From contig JAFWFV010000065.1 of NCBI GenBank assembly GCA_017515465.1, positions 1-49,089 on the forward strand: a DNA stretch of 49,089 nucleotides. Direction: 5' to 3'. The position numbers and the translations under genes are program-made. The notes beneath the pieces were generated by a model, which had not been told where the DNA came from, ran no database searches, and worked only from the letters and a program-made list of their open reading frames with translations. Origin of the DNA: Clostridiales bacterium (GTDB lineage Bacteria; Bacillota; Clostridia; Saccharofermentanales; Saccharofermentanaceae). This document shows positions 1 through 8,271 of the stretch, in pieces. Every line of letters starts with the position of its first letter. Position 1 is the stretch's first letter.

Positions 1-1
1 T

Positions 2-253
2 GTACATCTGGGTCACATAACAAAGCATGGACCACAGGAGTTGAGAACGGCATTTGTTCAAGTAGCGCTTGGAATGATTCGGGCATCGAAACAGACAAGC
101 AATTGGCGATTGATAGAAGACTATCGCCGCAAGAAAACAGATAAAGGTTCTGGCAGAGCAATTATTGCTATGACCAGAAAAATAGCACGAATAGTGTTTG
201 TAATGCTTGAGAACAGAGAACCATTTAATCCTGAACTCATGCTGAGCAAATAA
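2..253 (+). CDS. IS110-family transposase, C-terminal fragment (cut by window edge)
   Basis: The reading frame is open from base 2 to a TAA at 251-253 and encodes about 83 residues. It reads VHLGHITKHGPQELR, then a helix-rich stretch, then MTRKIARIVFVML. This matches the C-terminal Transposase_20 part of IS110/IS1111 transposases, where a G-x-I-T-K-x-G-x-x-x-L-R motif precedes the basic C-terminus. The N-terminal DEDD catalytic half lies outside the window, so I cannot say whether the gene is intact. IS110 elements lack classical terminal inverted repeats, and none is visible before ilvB at 304. An internal ATG at 41 is not needed as a start. Confidence 0.75.
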   Translation, partial: VHLGHITKHGPQELRTAFVQVALGMIRASKQTSNWRLIEDYRRKKTDKGSGRAIIAMTRKIARIVFVMLENREPFNPELMLSK

Positions 254-303
254 TAAAATATAGCAAACAGCTTAAACCGTTTGACTTTTTATGGGAGGCA
301 GGT

Positions 304-1983
304 ATGAGACTTAGCGGAGCAGAGATACTGATTGAGGCTTTGATCGAGCATGATGTTAAGACCGTTTTCGGATATCCGGGCGGCAACGTAGTGGACATCT
401 ACGATGCTCTCTACAAGTACAGCGATCGTATTACTCATGTGCTTACTGCTCATGAGCAGGGCGCAGTTCACGCTGCTGACGGCTTTGCCAGAGCAACGGG
501 TGAGGTAGGCGTTGCTTTCGCCACGTCTGGCCCCGGAGCCACCAACATGGTGACAGGCATTGCCACCGCATTCCTGGATTCCGTTCCCCTTGTAGCGATA
601 ACGGGCAACGTTCCCAACGATCTCATCGGCAGGGACAGTTTCCAGGAGATCGACATTACAGGTATTTCACTGCCCATTACAAAGCATAATTTCCTCGTAC
701 ATGACGTTGAGGATCTCTACGATACGGTAAAACTGGCGTTTAAGATCGCCCGCGAGGGCAGGCCGGGACCTGTTCTCATAGATATACCCAAGGACGTTCA
801 GGAAAAGATGTGCGACTTTGAACCTACGGGGATCCTCCCTCTGTCTGAACTTCCCAAGGCAACGGATGAACAGATCGATAAAGCTGCAAAGATGATCAGG
901 GACAGCTATAGGCCTTATATCTATTTCGGCGGCGGCGCTGCCATAGCAGGGATCGGCAGGGAGATAGAGGAACTGGCAGACAGGATAGACGCCGTTACGG
1001 GATGCTCCATGATGGGTCTGTCGCAGATCAGGACAGACAGCCCCAGATTCCTGGGAATGCAGGGAATGCACGGCCACTACGCCTCATCTGCCGCACAGAA
1101 TAAGTCTGATCTGATCCTGGCATTAGGTGTCAGGTTTTCCGACAGGGCGACCGGTGAGGTTGACCGTTATGCACTGACAGCCAGAAAGATACATCTGGAC
1201 TGTGACTTTGCAGAGATCAACAAGAACGTTGAAGTTGACCTGGGGATCGTTTGTGATCTGAAGGACTTTCTTACCAGACTTCTGGACAGGCTCGATAAGC
1301 AGGAACGACCCGACTGGCAGCGCAAGATCGCTGAGCTCAGAAAGCGTGAGGCAAATGACATGGCCAGGATCGAAGGATTCCTGCCCAAGAGGGTAATGGA
1401 GATCATATCAGAGACTATAACGGATGACACCAGACGTGTAACTGATGTCGGTCAGCATCAGATGTGGGCGGCCCAGTATCTGAAGCTGAACCAGCCGAGA
1501 ACATGGATCTCTTCCGGCGGCCTGGGCACCATGGGATTCGGCCTGGGTGCAGCCATAGGAGCCGGTTACGCCACGGGCAGGAGAACTGTCCTCATAACAG
1601 GTGACGGTTCATTCGGCATGAACCTGAACGAGCTGGCTACTGCTGTAACATACAACATTCCCGTTACCATCGTACTCATGAACAACGGCGCTCTGGGAAT
1701 GGTAAGACAGTGGCAGACCCTGTTCTGTGACAAGCATTATTCCGGAACTGATCTGTCGGCCAGAAAGACGGATTATGTTAAGCTGGCTGAAGCCTTCGGA
1801 TGCAAAGGTTATTCCGCATCAAACGAGGAAGAGTTCAGGAAGGCATTCGAAGAGGCGTATAAGACCGAAGGCCCGACCCTCATCGACCTCAAGATCGATA
1901 AGGATGCCATGGTATTCCCCATGCTTCCTCCGGGAGGAACCTTTGAACAGCTGATGATAGAGAGAAAGGACGACGAGATATGA
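304..1983 (+). CDS. ilvB: acetolactate synthase large subunit
   Basis: 559 aa, the usual length. The enzyme condenses two pyruvates, or pyruvate with 2-oxobutyrate, in the first common step of valine, leucine and isoleucine synthesis; it uses ThDP, Mg and FAD. The N-terminal ThDP-binding half shows VFGYPGGNVVDIYDAL and the catalytic Glu in TAHEQGAVH. The central domain is FAD-type. The C-terminal ThDP domain shows GDGSFGMNLNELATA, followed by NNGALGMVRQWQ. The start ATG at 304 has an SD (gggagg) 6-7 bases upstream. The last codons overlap ilvN by four bases (ATGA), so the two subunits are translationally coupled. No T-box or leader peptide is visible in the 50 bases upstream. Confidence 0.97.
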   Translation: MRLSGAEILIEALIEHDVKTVFGYPGGNVVDIYDALYKYSDRITHVLTAHEQGAVHAADGFARATGEVGVAFATSGPGATNMVTGIATAFLDSVPLVAITGNVPNDLIGRDSFQEIDITGISLPITKHNFLVHDVEDLYDTVKLAFKIAREGRPGPVLIDIPKDVQEKMCDFEPTGILPLSELPKATDEQIDKAAKMIRDSYRPYIYFGGGAAIAGIGREIEELADRIDAVTGCSMMGLSQIRTDSPRFLGMQGMHGHYASSAAQNKSDLILALGVRFSDRATGEVDRYALTARKIHLDCDFAEINKNVEVDLGIVCDLKDFLTRLLDRLDKQERPDWQRKIAELRKREANDMARIEGFLPKRVMEIISETITDDTRRVTDVGQHQMWAAQYLKLNQPRTWISSGGLGTMGFGLGAAIGAGYATGRRTVLITGDGSFGMNLNELATAVTYNIPVTIVLMNNGALGMVRQWQTLFCDKHYSGTDLSARKTDYVKLAEAFGCKGYSASNEEEFRKAFEEAYKTEGPTLIDLKIDKDAMVFPMLPPGGTFEQLMIERKDDEI

Positions 1984-2486
1984 GCAGCGAGAATAAATTC
2001 ATTATAGCTATCTACGTAGACAACCAGTACGGTGTCTTGTCCAGAGTCACAGCAATGTTCACCAGGAGAGGCTTTAACATCGAGTCCCTTACTGTTGGTG
2101 AGACGGAAGACCCCAAGTATTCACGTATCACAGTTACCATGTCAGGTGCCAGGACGGACAAGAACCAGCTCGTATCCCAGCTGACTAAGCTTTATAACGT
2201 CAAGAAGGTCGTTGTGATCAATAGTGAGGAGGGCATCAAGCGAGAACTCCTCCTGCTCAAGATCAGGAACGATCAGGACAAGCGTCCCGAGATCCTGGAG
2301 ACGGTCGACATATTCAGGGCAAAGGTCATCGACTACTCTGACGGAGCCATGTGCCTGGAGTGCACGGGAGATTCTCAGAAGTGTGATGCATTTATAGAGA
2401 ATTTCAAGAAATACGGGATCATTGAGATGTGCCGTACGGGCATCGTAGCTCTCGACCGCGGAGCAGATAACATCTGGTCACACTGA
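1980..2486 (+). CDS. ilvN: acetolactate synthase small (regulatory) subunit
   Basis: 168 aa. The N-terminal ACT domain (residues about 8-80: IYVDNQYGVLSRVTAMFTRR, then GFNIESLTVG) is the valine-binding regulatory module of IlvN/IlvH. The C-terminal domain (LRNDQDKRPEILETVDIFRA-like region, residues about 90-165) is the usual partner domain. It activates IlvB and confers feedback inhibition. The start overlaps the ilvB stop (ATGA), which supports an ilvBN operon. Length and domain order are normal. Confidence 0.96.
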   Translation: MSSENKFIIAIYVDNQYGVLSRVTAMFTRRGFNIESLTVGETEDPKYSRITVTMSGARTDKNQLVSQLTKLYNVKKVVVINSEEGIKRELLLLKIRNDQDKRPEILETVDIFRAKVIDYSDGAMCLECTGDSQKCDAFIENFKKYGIIEMCRTGIVALDRGADNIWSH

Positions 2487-2516
2487 TAAGTTCTGAACTC
2501 CGGAGGGGAAGAGATA

Positions 2517-3869
2517 ATGGCAAGGACAAGGGATATGACCAAGGGAAACATTTTCCTTCATATCATTTTGTACGCCCTCCCCATGATCTTCGGAAACTAT
2601 CTCCAGCTTACCTATAACATGGCTGATTCCATCATCATCGGCAAGTACCTGGGAGAGGATTCCCTGGCTGCCGTGAGCCTGGTAAACCCCATCATGACGC
2701 TCATGATCCTGGGAGCATCAGGCATAGGGATGGGAGCATCGATCATAATAGCCAGACTGTTCGGTGCAGATGAGAAGGAGAGGCTTAAGAGGGAATTTTC
2801 CACCGTCGTCATAGCGGGAACGATATTTTCCATTGCCGTGTTTCTTCTCGGATCCATCCTGTCCCGGCAGATACTCATGCTCATAAAGACTCCTGATGAG
2901 ATCATGGCTGAATCCCTCACATATCTCAGGATCATGTTCGTGGGATTCCTTTTTACATTCCAGTACAACATCATGTCCCATGCATTAAGAGGCATCGGAA
3001 ACACGGTCATGCCCGTTGTATTCCTTGGCATATCCTGTGCACTGAATGTCATACTCGACCTGCTGTTCATATCGCAGTTCAACATGGGTTCGGAGGGCGC
3101 CGGCCTGGCAACAGTCATATCCCAGGCAGTATCGGTCGTATGCTGTATCGTTTACATCTACCTGAAATGCGATCTCCTGAGCCTGGGCAGAAAGGACTTT
3201 GTCATCGACCATAAGCTCCTCAGGGAGACATCCGCCCTCGGCTTTGTCACAGCCCTTCAGCAGGCGGCGCAGCCCGTAGGAAAGTTCTTCATCCAGAGGA
3301 CGATCAACTCCTGCGGCGTTACTGTAATAGGCGCCTTTAATGCCGTCTGCAGAGTGGATGATTTTGCCTGCATCCCTGCCCAGAGCATAGGAAGCGGCAT
3401 CATGACATGCGTTGCTCAGAACATCGGGCACAAGGACGGGACCAGAGTCAGAAAGACCATGAGATACGGACTCCTGGCAGCTCTTTGCTATTTCCCTCTG
3501 ATCGCAGGAGCAGTACTCCTCCTCAAACGTCCATTGATGACAGTCCTCACACCTGACGGTGCTGACCTCATGATCCAGATGGGCATCACATACCTCTCGG
3601 CGAAAGCCTGGATCTTCCTCCTCGCCTGCATCGTAAATGCTAATCAGGGCTACCTCAGGGGTGCGTCAAAGATGCACATCGCCCTGATCTCCACCATAAT
3701 CCAGATAACCATAAGGGCTGTCCTCGTCTATTTCTGGGTCCCTCAGATGGGCATCGTCGCAGAAGCCTATGCCTGTGCCATCGGCTGGATCGCCCAGACA
3801 GTATTCGGCTACGGTTATTACTTCCTCAAGCTTAGAAAGTTCAGCTTCGACACCGACGAAGACCCGTAA
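2517..3869 (+). CDS. MATE-family efflux transporter
   Basis: 450 aa with about 12 hydrophobic segments in two repeated halves, the multidrug and toxic compound extrusion (MATE) architecture. The N-terminus reads MTKGNIFLHIILYALPMIFG followed by a conserved YNMADSIIIGKYLG segment, typical of clostridial DinF/NorM-like members. These proteins export cationic drugs or metabolites with Na+ or H+ gradients; the substrate cannot be read from sequence. The start ATG has a strong SD (cggagggg). It lies 30 bases after ilvN in the same direction and may be cotranscribed, although a link to branched-chain amino acids is not established. Confidence 0.93.
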   Translation: MARTRDMTKGNIFLHIILYALPMIFGNYLQLTYNMADSIIIGKYLGEDSLAAVSLVNPIMTLMILGASGIGMGASIIIARLFGADEKERLKREFSTVVIAGTIFSIAVFLLGSILSRQILMLIKTPDEIMAESLTYLRIMFVGFLFTFQYNIMSHALRGIGNTVMPVVFLGISCALNVILDLLFISQFNMGSEGAGLATVISQAVSVVCCIVYIYLKCDLLSLGRKDFVIDHKLLRETSALGFVTALQQAAQPVGKFFIQRTINSCGVTVIGAFNAVCRVDDFACIPAQSIGSGIMTCVAQNIGHKDGTRVRKTMRYGLLAALCYFPLIAGAVLLLKRPLMTVLTPDGADLMIQMGITYLSAKAWIFLLACIVNANQGYLRGASKMHIALISTIIQITIRAVLVYFWVPQMGIVAEAYACAIGWIAQTVFGYGYYFLKLRKFSFDTDEDP

Positions 3870-3871
3870 GA

Positions 3872-4153
3872 GAAGAAAATTCTTTTCCAAACAAGTTAAC
3901 CCGCGAAGCTGACAGGAAGAAAAGTCTTCTCCAAACGAGTTAACCCGCGAAGCTGAAGAGAAGAAAATACTTTTCCAAACAAGTTAACCCGCGAAGCTGA
4001 AAAGAAGAAAATTCTTTTCCACGCGCAGTTGACTGGAAGAAAAGTCTTCTCCAAACGAGTTAAGCCGCGAATCTGACAGGAAGAAAATATTCTCCCGCGC
4101 ACAGTTATCTCGCGCAGCGAGATGTTCTGTTTGAGCACGGGAGAATATTTTTC
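3872..4153 (+). repeat. array of structured repeats (five short units plus one complete hairpin unit)
   Basis: Six units begin with GAAGAAAA at 3872, 3916, 3960, 4004, 4036 and 4080. Spacing is 44, 44, 44, 32 and 44 bases. Each of units 1-5 resembles the 5' half of the last unit: an arm (GAAGAAAAnTCTTyTCC), a short AGTTA/AGTTG core, then a GC-rich stretch. Only unit 6 carries the 3' half that closes a long hairpin. The fourth unit is shortened to 32 bases. The region fills the 334-base gap between the MATE gene and the response regulator; the open frames that cross it on the minus strand are repeat artefacts. A related array lies at 43667-43907. Confidence 0.8.
4084..4152 (+). terminator. long nested hairpin, probably terminator, last unit of repeat array
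   Basis: Outer stem of 14 perfect pairs, AAAATATTCTCCCG (4084-4097) with CGGGAGAATATTTT (4138-4151), ending in five T. After one mismatch two more GC pairs close it. Inside is a second perfect stem, ATCTCGC-gca-GCGAGAT (4107-4123). The internal loop between the stems holds ACAGTTA on one side and TGTTTGA on the other. It could terminate MATE-operon transcription. Confidence 0.6.
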
Positions 4154-4160
4154 TGACTTG

Positions 4161-4190
4161 TTGACAACTTTGACACATCTTAGTGATAAC
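4161..4190 (+). promoter_or_regulatory. promoter with tandem TTGACA operator-like element for the two-component operon
   Basis: TTGACA (4161-4166) is followed after 18 bases by GATAAC (4185-4190), an acceptable -35/-10 pair. The 20 bases 4161-4180 (TTGACAACTTTGACACATCT) contain two TTGACA half-sites 9 bases apart and recur with one change at 6990-7009 ahead of the C39-like gene. Direct repeats of this spacing are typical of OmpR/PhoB-type response regulators, so this may be an autoregulatory site. The predicted transcript start lies only a few bases before the GTG start codon at 4204. Confidence 0.5.
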
Positions 4191-4203
4191 ATATCTCTAG
4201 GGG

Positions 4204-4872
4204 GTGGCTGATATAGTCAACATACTTATCATCGAGGACGATACGTCCATATCCAATCTCATCGTTACGACTCTCGTACGCGAGGGTTATATGTGCGAGG
4301 CTGCTTTTGACGGCAGGAAGGGATTGGAACTCTATGATACAGGCAGGTTCGATCTGGTCCTGCTGGATCTGATGTTACCTGAGATCAGCGGTTATAACCT
4401 GCTGGAGATCATGAGGGAACAGTCCACGCCCGTCATAGTAATTTCAGCCATGAACCAGGTCCAGGACAGGATCAGGGGCCTGAGGATGGGCGCAGACGAT
4501 TATCTGTCCAAGCCTTTCCAGATCGGTGAGCTCGTAGCCAGGGTCGAATCCGTCCTGAGGAGATCCAGCAAGGCATCACCCGTCATTACCATAGGTGATG
4601 TTACGGTCAATACCGAGTCCAGGGAGATCACCAAGGGTGGCGTTCCCGTGGAACTGACGATCAAGGAATTTGACCTTCTGGTGCTGCTGCTGGAGAACAA
4701 GAATGTAGCACTTAACAGGAGCTATCTCTATGAAGCTGTCTGGCACGACTGGTATAACGGTGATACGAGGACTCTCGATAATCACATCCAGAGACTCCGA
4801 AAAAAACTGGACTGGGGCGACACCATCGAGACAGTCTTCCGTATAGGGTACCGTCTAAAAGTCAATAACTGA
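4204..4872 (+). CDS. OmpR/PhoB-family response regulator
   Basis: 222 aa. The receiver domain (residues 5-120) has the acidic pair ED at 11-12, the phospho-acceptor D55 in LVLLDLMLPE and the conserved Lys in LSKPF. The C-terminal winged-helix DNA-binding domain (about 130-220) contains LTIKEFDLLVLLLENKN and the RTLDNHIQRLRKKL recognition region. The start is a GTG; a TAG lies in frame at 4198-4200, so no longer form is possible, and no well-spaced SD exists, which suggests a nearly leaderless message. The histidine kinase gene follows after 5 bases. The signal is unknown. Confidence 0.93.
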   Translation: MADIVNILIIEDDTSISNLIVTTLVREGYMCEAAFDGRKGLELYDTGRFDLVLLDLMLPEISGYNLLEIMREQSTPVIVISAMNQVQDRIRGLRMGADDYLSKPFQIGELVARVESVLRRSSKASPVITIGDVTVNTESREITKGGVPVELTIKEFDLLVLLLENKNVALNRSYLYEAVWHDWYNGDTRTLDNHIQRLRKKLDWGDTIETVFRIGYRLKVNN

Positions 4873-4877
4873 TCTCC

Positions 4878-6245
4878 ATGAAGATTTTTACAAAACTCTT
4901 CCTAAGCATCCTTCTGATACTGACCGTTACATTGTCGGTCGTTCATTACATTACGGTCAATGAGTCTTTTGAATCTGCACTTCAGCTGGAGATCAACAAC
5001 TCATTGAGACAGCATCAGATCATTAAGTATACAGTCAGTGAAGACATATTGTCTGCCTCATCAATGAGTCAGATTGACAGGGACAGCATCCTGAAGATCG
5101 TTGAACTTGCTTCCAGCAATTTCGATACATCGGTACTGCTCTTTGATTACAATGATGACATCGATCCGGATAAGGGTGATATCAAGTACTGGGTGGACAT
5201 GATGGGCGAGTTTGAATACCTCAGGGTTGAGAGCAGACTGGAAACGTCCTCAGGAGACTACCTGTTTGAGACAAGCACCGACATATCGGAAATATATGCT
5301 AATACCAGGCAGATGTCTTCCAGGTACAGGACCATCTTTCTCGTGGCAGAAGTAGTCGGTGCGGTCCTGGCTGCAGTACTGGCGTTGTCCGTGACTGTTC
5401 CCATCCGCAAGATCACCAGAGCCAGCAAGGAGATGGCAGCCGGTAATTACGAGATCAAGATACCCGTAAACAGAAATGACGAGCTGGGAGAGCTTTCCAG
5501 GAGCTTCCTCAAGATGAAGAGTTCCGTTACCGATACGATGGATCAGCTGGAACTGGCATCCCGTCAGAAGGATGATTTCGTCGGTAATTTCGCACACGAG
5601 CTTAAGACCCCTATGACCAGCATAATCGGCTATGCGGATACCATCTATTCCGGACACCTCAGTGAAGAGGAGATGAGAGAGGCGGCGAAATACATCCTCA
5701 ATGAGGGACTGAGACTGGAGTCTCTATCCTTTAAGCTCCTGGAACTCATAACCATAAAGAACAACAAATTCGTAATGGAGGATACCAGCACATACGAATT
5801 CTTTGAAGATACAAAGCAGACTGTACTGCCTGCTGCGGTAAAGAAGGGCGTGCAGGTATCTTTTGCGTGTGAACCGGCGTATATCAGGATCGAATACGAT
5901 CTGTTCAAGACTATGGTGATGAACCTTATAGACAACGCCTTTAAGTCCGGCGGAGACCAGGTTCAGGTAAGGGGCGAGATATCAGGCCAGGCATACAGGA
6001 TATCCGTTACGGACAACGGCAGGGGCATTCCCGAAGAGGAACTGAACAGGATAACTGAGGCTTTCTACATGATAGACAAATCCAGATCCCGCAAGGAGCA
6101 TGGAGCAGGTCTCGGTCTGGCTCTCTGCGAGAGGGTTGCCCAGCTTCACGGAACGTCACTCAGGTTCAGGAGTGAGGTCGGTAAGGGTACGGAGGTTTCT
6201 TTTGTGATGACGGTGCTGGAGGAATCTGAAGATGAGGACGCTTAA
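4878..6245 (+). CDS. membrane sensor histidine kinase
   Basis: 455 aa. TM1 is at residues about 6-27 and TM2 at about 152-175; they flank an extracytoplasmic sensor region of about 125 residues with no recognised domain. A HAMP linker (about 175-228) follows. The HisKA dimerisation domain has phospho-acceptor H240 in NFAHELKTPM. The HATPase_c domain shows the N box (LIDNAFKSGG), G1 (DNGRGIPEEE) and G2 (HGAGLGLALCERV). It would autophosphorylate and pass phosphate to D55 of the regulator encoded 5 bases upstream. Its end overlaps the next gene by 14 bases, so the third gene belongs to the same operon. Confidence 0.94.
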   Translation: MKIFTKLFLSILLILTVTLSVVHYITVNESFESALQLEINNSLRQHQIIKYTVSEDILSASSMSQIDRDSILKIVELASSNFDTSVLLFDYNDDIDPDKGDIKYWVDMMGEFEYLRVESRLETSSGDYLFETSTDISEIYANTRQMSSRYRTIFLVAEVVGAVLAAVLALSVTVPIRKITRASKEMAAGNYEIKIPVNRNDELGELSRSFLKMKSSVTDTMDQLELASRQKDDFVGNFAHELKTPMTSIIGYADTIYSGHLSEEEMREAAKYILNEGLRLESLSFKLLELITIKNNKFVMEDTSTYEFFEDTKQTVLPAAVKKGVQVSFACEPAYIRIEYDLFKTMVMNLIDNAFKSGGDQVQVRGEISGQAYRISVTDNGRGIPEEELNRITEAFYMIDKSRSRKEHGAGLGLALCERVAQLHGTSLRFRSEVGKGTEVSFVMTVLEESEDEDA

Positions 6246-6989
6246 GAGTATCGTTGTGATCCTGACTGCACTCTCTATCCTGGCTGCGGGCGTTATCCTT
6301 CCGGACCTTCTGATCAACAGGAAGCTCGAAGGTCAGATCAAGGCCAAGAATTACATCGAAAGTGAAGACATGCACAGATACGGTGAAGAGTTTTTTGAGA
6401 GCAAGGAACATCTGAACAAAGTCCTGCTGCATGCCGGCGAAGTCTGGCATCGACCGATTTTTTCTACAATGGAAACGATGAAGACGGAATTGCCATGGAA
6501 CCGGTCATGGAAGCGCCTGAAGGGGTATATGCGGACGACAGGCTGGAATCAGGATATTCCAGACTCATGGATTTTCTCGGCGGATGGAACAATGCCATAT
6601 ATACTGCTTTCAGCAGGGAAAACATGCATAGCATCACCGGGTTGACCTTTGAAGACGGTACCGCTCTGGGCGTCGTGGAATGCGGTGATATCAGCGGCCT
6701 TAATGGTGGAACGATCATATTCGATACAGAGACCGGGATCCCTCTTGATGCTGAATTATATGTCTATAATTCAGGTTCCATCGGGATAGAGGAATTGTGG
6801 CATGGATTAGCCTCATGCTATTCCGGGAAGACGAATATGGATTTTGATCCCGGGGAGAGGATATATGGTGCCACGGAACCCGGTATCGTAAACGTAAGAT
6901 ATGCCGGTAATGACGATGGATCTATCAAGGTTACATGGGAAGGCGTTTCGAATTATGAATTGTACTTCATTCATTTTTACCTTGAATAA
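6232..6989 (+). pseudogene. membrane-anchored extracytoplasmic protein with internal frameshift
   Basis: An ATG at 6232, preceded by a ggagg SD, opens a frame with an N-terminal membrane segment (residues about 7-27) and a hydrophilic region up to ...HAGEVWHR. Then the sense moves to the -1 frame at about 6456-6464, in a run of six T. Reading on in that frame gives DFFYNGNDEDGIAMEPV and continues to a TAA at 6989. Joined across the T run, the product would be about 252 aa. I see no recognised domain. It overlaps the kinase gene by 14 bases, so it is the third member of the signalling operon. A true frameshift mutation, a sequencing error or programmed slippage could each explain the break. 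Confidence 0.65.
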
Positions 6990-7043
6990 TTGACAACTCT
7001 GACACATCTCCAATACTTTTTCCACACATCACACTCCTACAAT
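6990..7043 (+). promoter_or_regulatory. operator-like element and promoter for the C39-like gene
   Basis: TTGACAACTCTGACACATCT (6990-7009) matches 4161-4180 at 19 of 20 positions. A -10 box TACAAT lies at 7038-7043, while the corresponding -35 region is poor. The element would centre about 50 bases upstream of transcription, a normal activator position. This suggests that the adjacent response regulator activates this promoter. Confidence 0.5.
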
Positions 7044-7078
7044 AGGGACATAGCCCGAAACAAAGGAGTGTGAATAAC

Positions 7079-8035
7079 ATGGATGAGAATAAGGTTACGA
7101 GACTAATGGTAACAGCATGCGTATCACTCGTGCTGATAACCGGAGTAGTGTGTGTGGCCGTCAGCTGCAAGGACAGCAATGACGATATCCCCCCTCAAAA
7201 CGCCATCAACGCGGCAAAAGAAACCCTTGTTGAGACGATGGCCATCACACCTTCCCCGGCAGCAGCGGATACTGAAGATACAACGCAGAGTCAGCCCGAT
7301 CAGACGTCATCATCAGCTGCCCTTGATCTGTCGTCTGAGGCATCAGGCACGGATGTGCCTCTCCTGATGCAGACCGATCCCAGGTGGAGCAGCAACAGCT
7401 ACGCGGGATCGACGATGGCAGATTCAGGATGCGGACCTACGTGCCTGAGCATGGCTGCTCTGTATCTGACAGGGGACGGATCCTATACCCCCGTCGAGAT
7501 GGCTCTCTATGCCGAGACTAACGGTCTGACGAGCGAAGGCGACGGCAGTGAATGGACCCTGATCACCGCGGGTGCAGCTCATGCGGATCTGTCCTGCGCT
7601 GAGGTGCCCAAGGAGAAGATAGTCATGCAGCGCCTGGCAGCATCGGGCGTACCCATGATCTGCGCAATGGGTCCCGGAAGCTTTACACAGTCAGGACACT
7701 ATATCGTCATAACCGGACTTCAGGATAACAAGTTCAAGGTCAACGATCCCAACAGTCAGGAGAATTCCTCCAGGACCTGGAGCTACGATGAGATATCAGA
7801 CCAGATCAGGAATACCTGGGCTCTGTGGGGAACGAAGCTCAATTCTCAGCAGTTTACCGTAACGGAGAGCGGGATCAATGTAAGGGATGATTCCTCCATC
7901 AACGGACAGGTCAAGTATAAAGCGAATACCGATAAGAGATTCACCATCGACAAGATAGCGAACGGAGGTGGTTACATCTGGGGCCATATGGATGACGGAA
8001 ACTGGATCTGTATGTCCTACGTCAAGAAACAATAA
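7079..8035 (+). CDS. secreted or anchored C39-like papain-fold protein with C-terminal SH3-like domain
   Basis: 318 aa from ATG 7079, chosen because the GGAG at 7065-7068 is well spaced for it; a GTG at 7070 is too close. An N-terminal hydrophobic segment (residues about 9-29) ends near C30, either a signal anchor or a weak lipobox. A Ser/Thr/Ala-rich linker runs to about 92. The Peptidase_C39_2 domain follows (about 94-235) with putative catalytic C118 in DSGCGPTC, H207 in SGHYIVITG and D223 in VNDPN. The C-terminus (about 260-318: TESGINVRDDSS and later GNWICMSYVKK) looks like a bacterial SH3 domain for wall binding. It probably acts on peptides at the cell surface. It shares an upstream element with the response regulator gene. 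Confidence 0.85.
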   Translation: MDENKVTRLMVTACVSLVLITGVVCVAVSCKDSNDDIPPQNAINAAKETLVETMAITPSPAAADTEDTTQSQPDQTSSSAALDLSSEASGTDVPLLMQTDPRWSSNSYAGSTMADSGCGPTCLSMAALYLTGDGSYTPVEMALYAETNGLTSEGDGSEWTLITAGAAHADLSCAEVPKEKIVMQRLAASGVPMICAMGPGSFTQSGHYIVITGLQDNKFKVNDPNSQENSSRTWSYDEISDQIRNTWALWGTKLNSQQFTVTESGINVRDDSSINGQVKYKANTDKRFTIDKIANGGGYIWGHMDDGNWICMSYVKKQ

Positions 8036-8065
8036 TTTATAAACAATCTGTTCACGGTTGCTTAA

Positions 8066-8130
8066 CACATTTGGGAATAAAGGATGATATCATAAAGACA
8101 GTTAAGTTAGTTCTTAACCACTAAACTTTA
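8066..8130 (+). promoter_or_regulatory. AT-rich intergenic stretch with inverted repeat
   Basis: GTTAAG (8101-8106) and CTTAAC (8113-8118) form a perfect inverted repeat with a 6-base spacer. It lies between a weak -10-like region (near 8087) and the small open frame at 8152. It could be an operator or a small hairpin in the leader. No database match is claimed. Confidence 0.3.
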
Positions 8131-8151
8131 AGAGAGCAGGAGGTGAGTCCA

Positions 8152-8214
8152 ATGGGAAGTGAAGAACCACTTATTCTTATGCCGGATTCATCTTATCCGC
8201 ACAACTCGCATTAA
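8152..8214 (+). CDS. possible 20-aa peptide
   Basis: ATG at 8152 has a near-perfect SD, AGGAGGTGAG, 6-7 bases upstream. The frame encodes MGSEEPLILMPDSSYPHNSH and stops at TAA 8212-8214. The SD is stronger than those of most neighbours, which argues for translation. The peptide has no signal sequence, no cysteine pattern and no amino-acid run typical of attenuator leaders. I do not recognise it. It may be a small regulatory or signalling peptide, or a chance frame behind an SD-like sequence. Confidence 0.35.
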   Translation: MGSEEPLILMPDSSYPHNSH

Positions 8215-8271
8215 GGTTTTATTTTCTAAATTTACTATCGCGGAGAGATGAATCGACATTCGGATTCGTGT

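Noticed and set aside
3872..4153. CRISPR array
   Set aside because: The units have no unique spacers between constant repeats; they are tandem half-hairpins, and no cas genes are nearby. The same applies to 43667-43907.
3896..4192. Open frames on the minus strand across the repeat array
   Set aside because: Their translation only reflects the 44-base repeats and there is no SD or homology.
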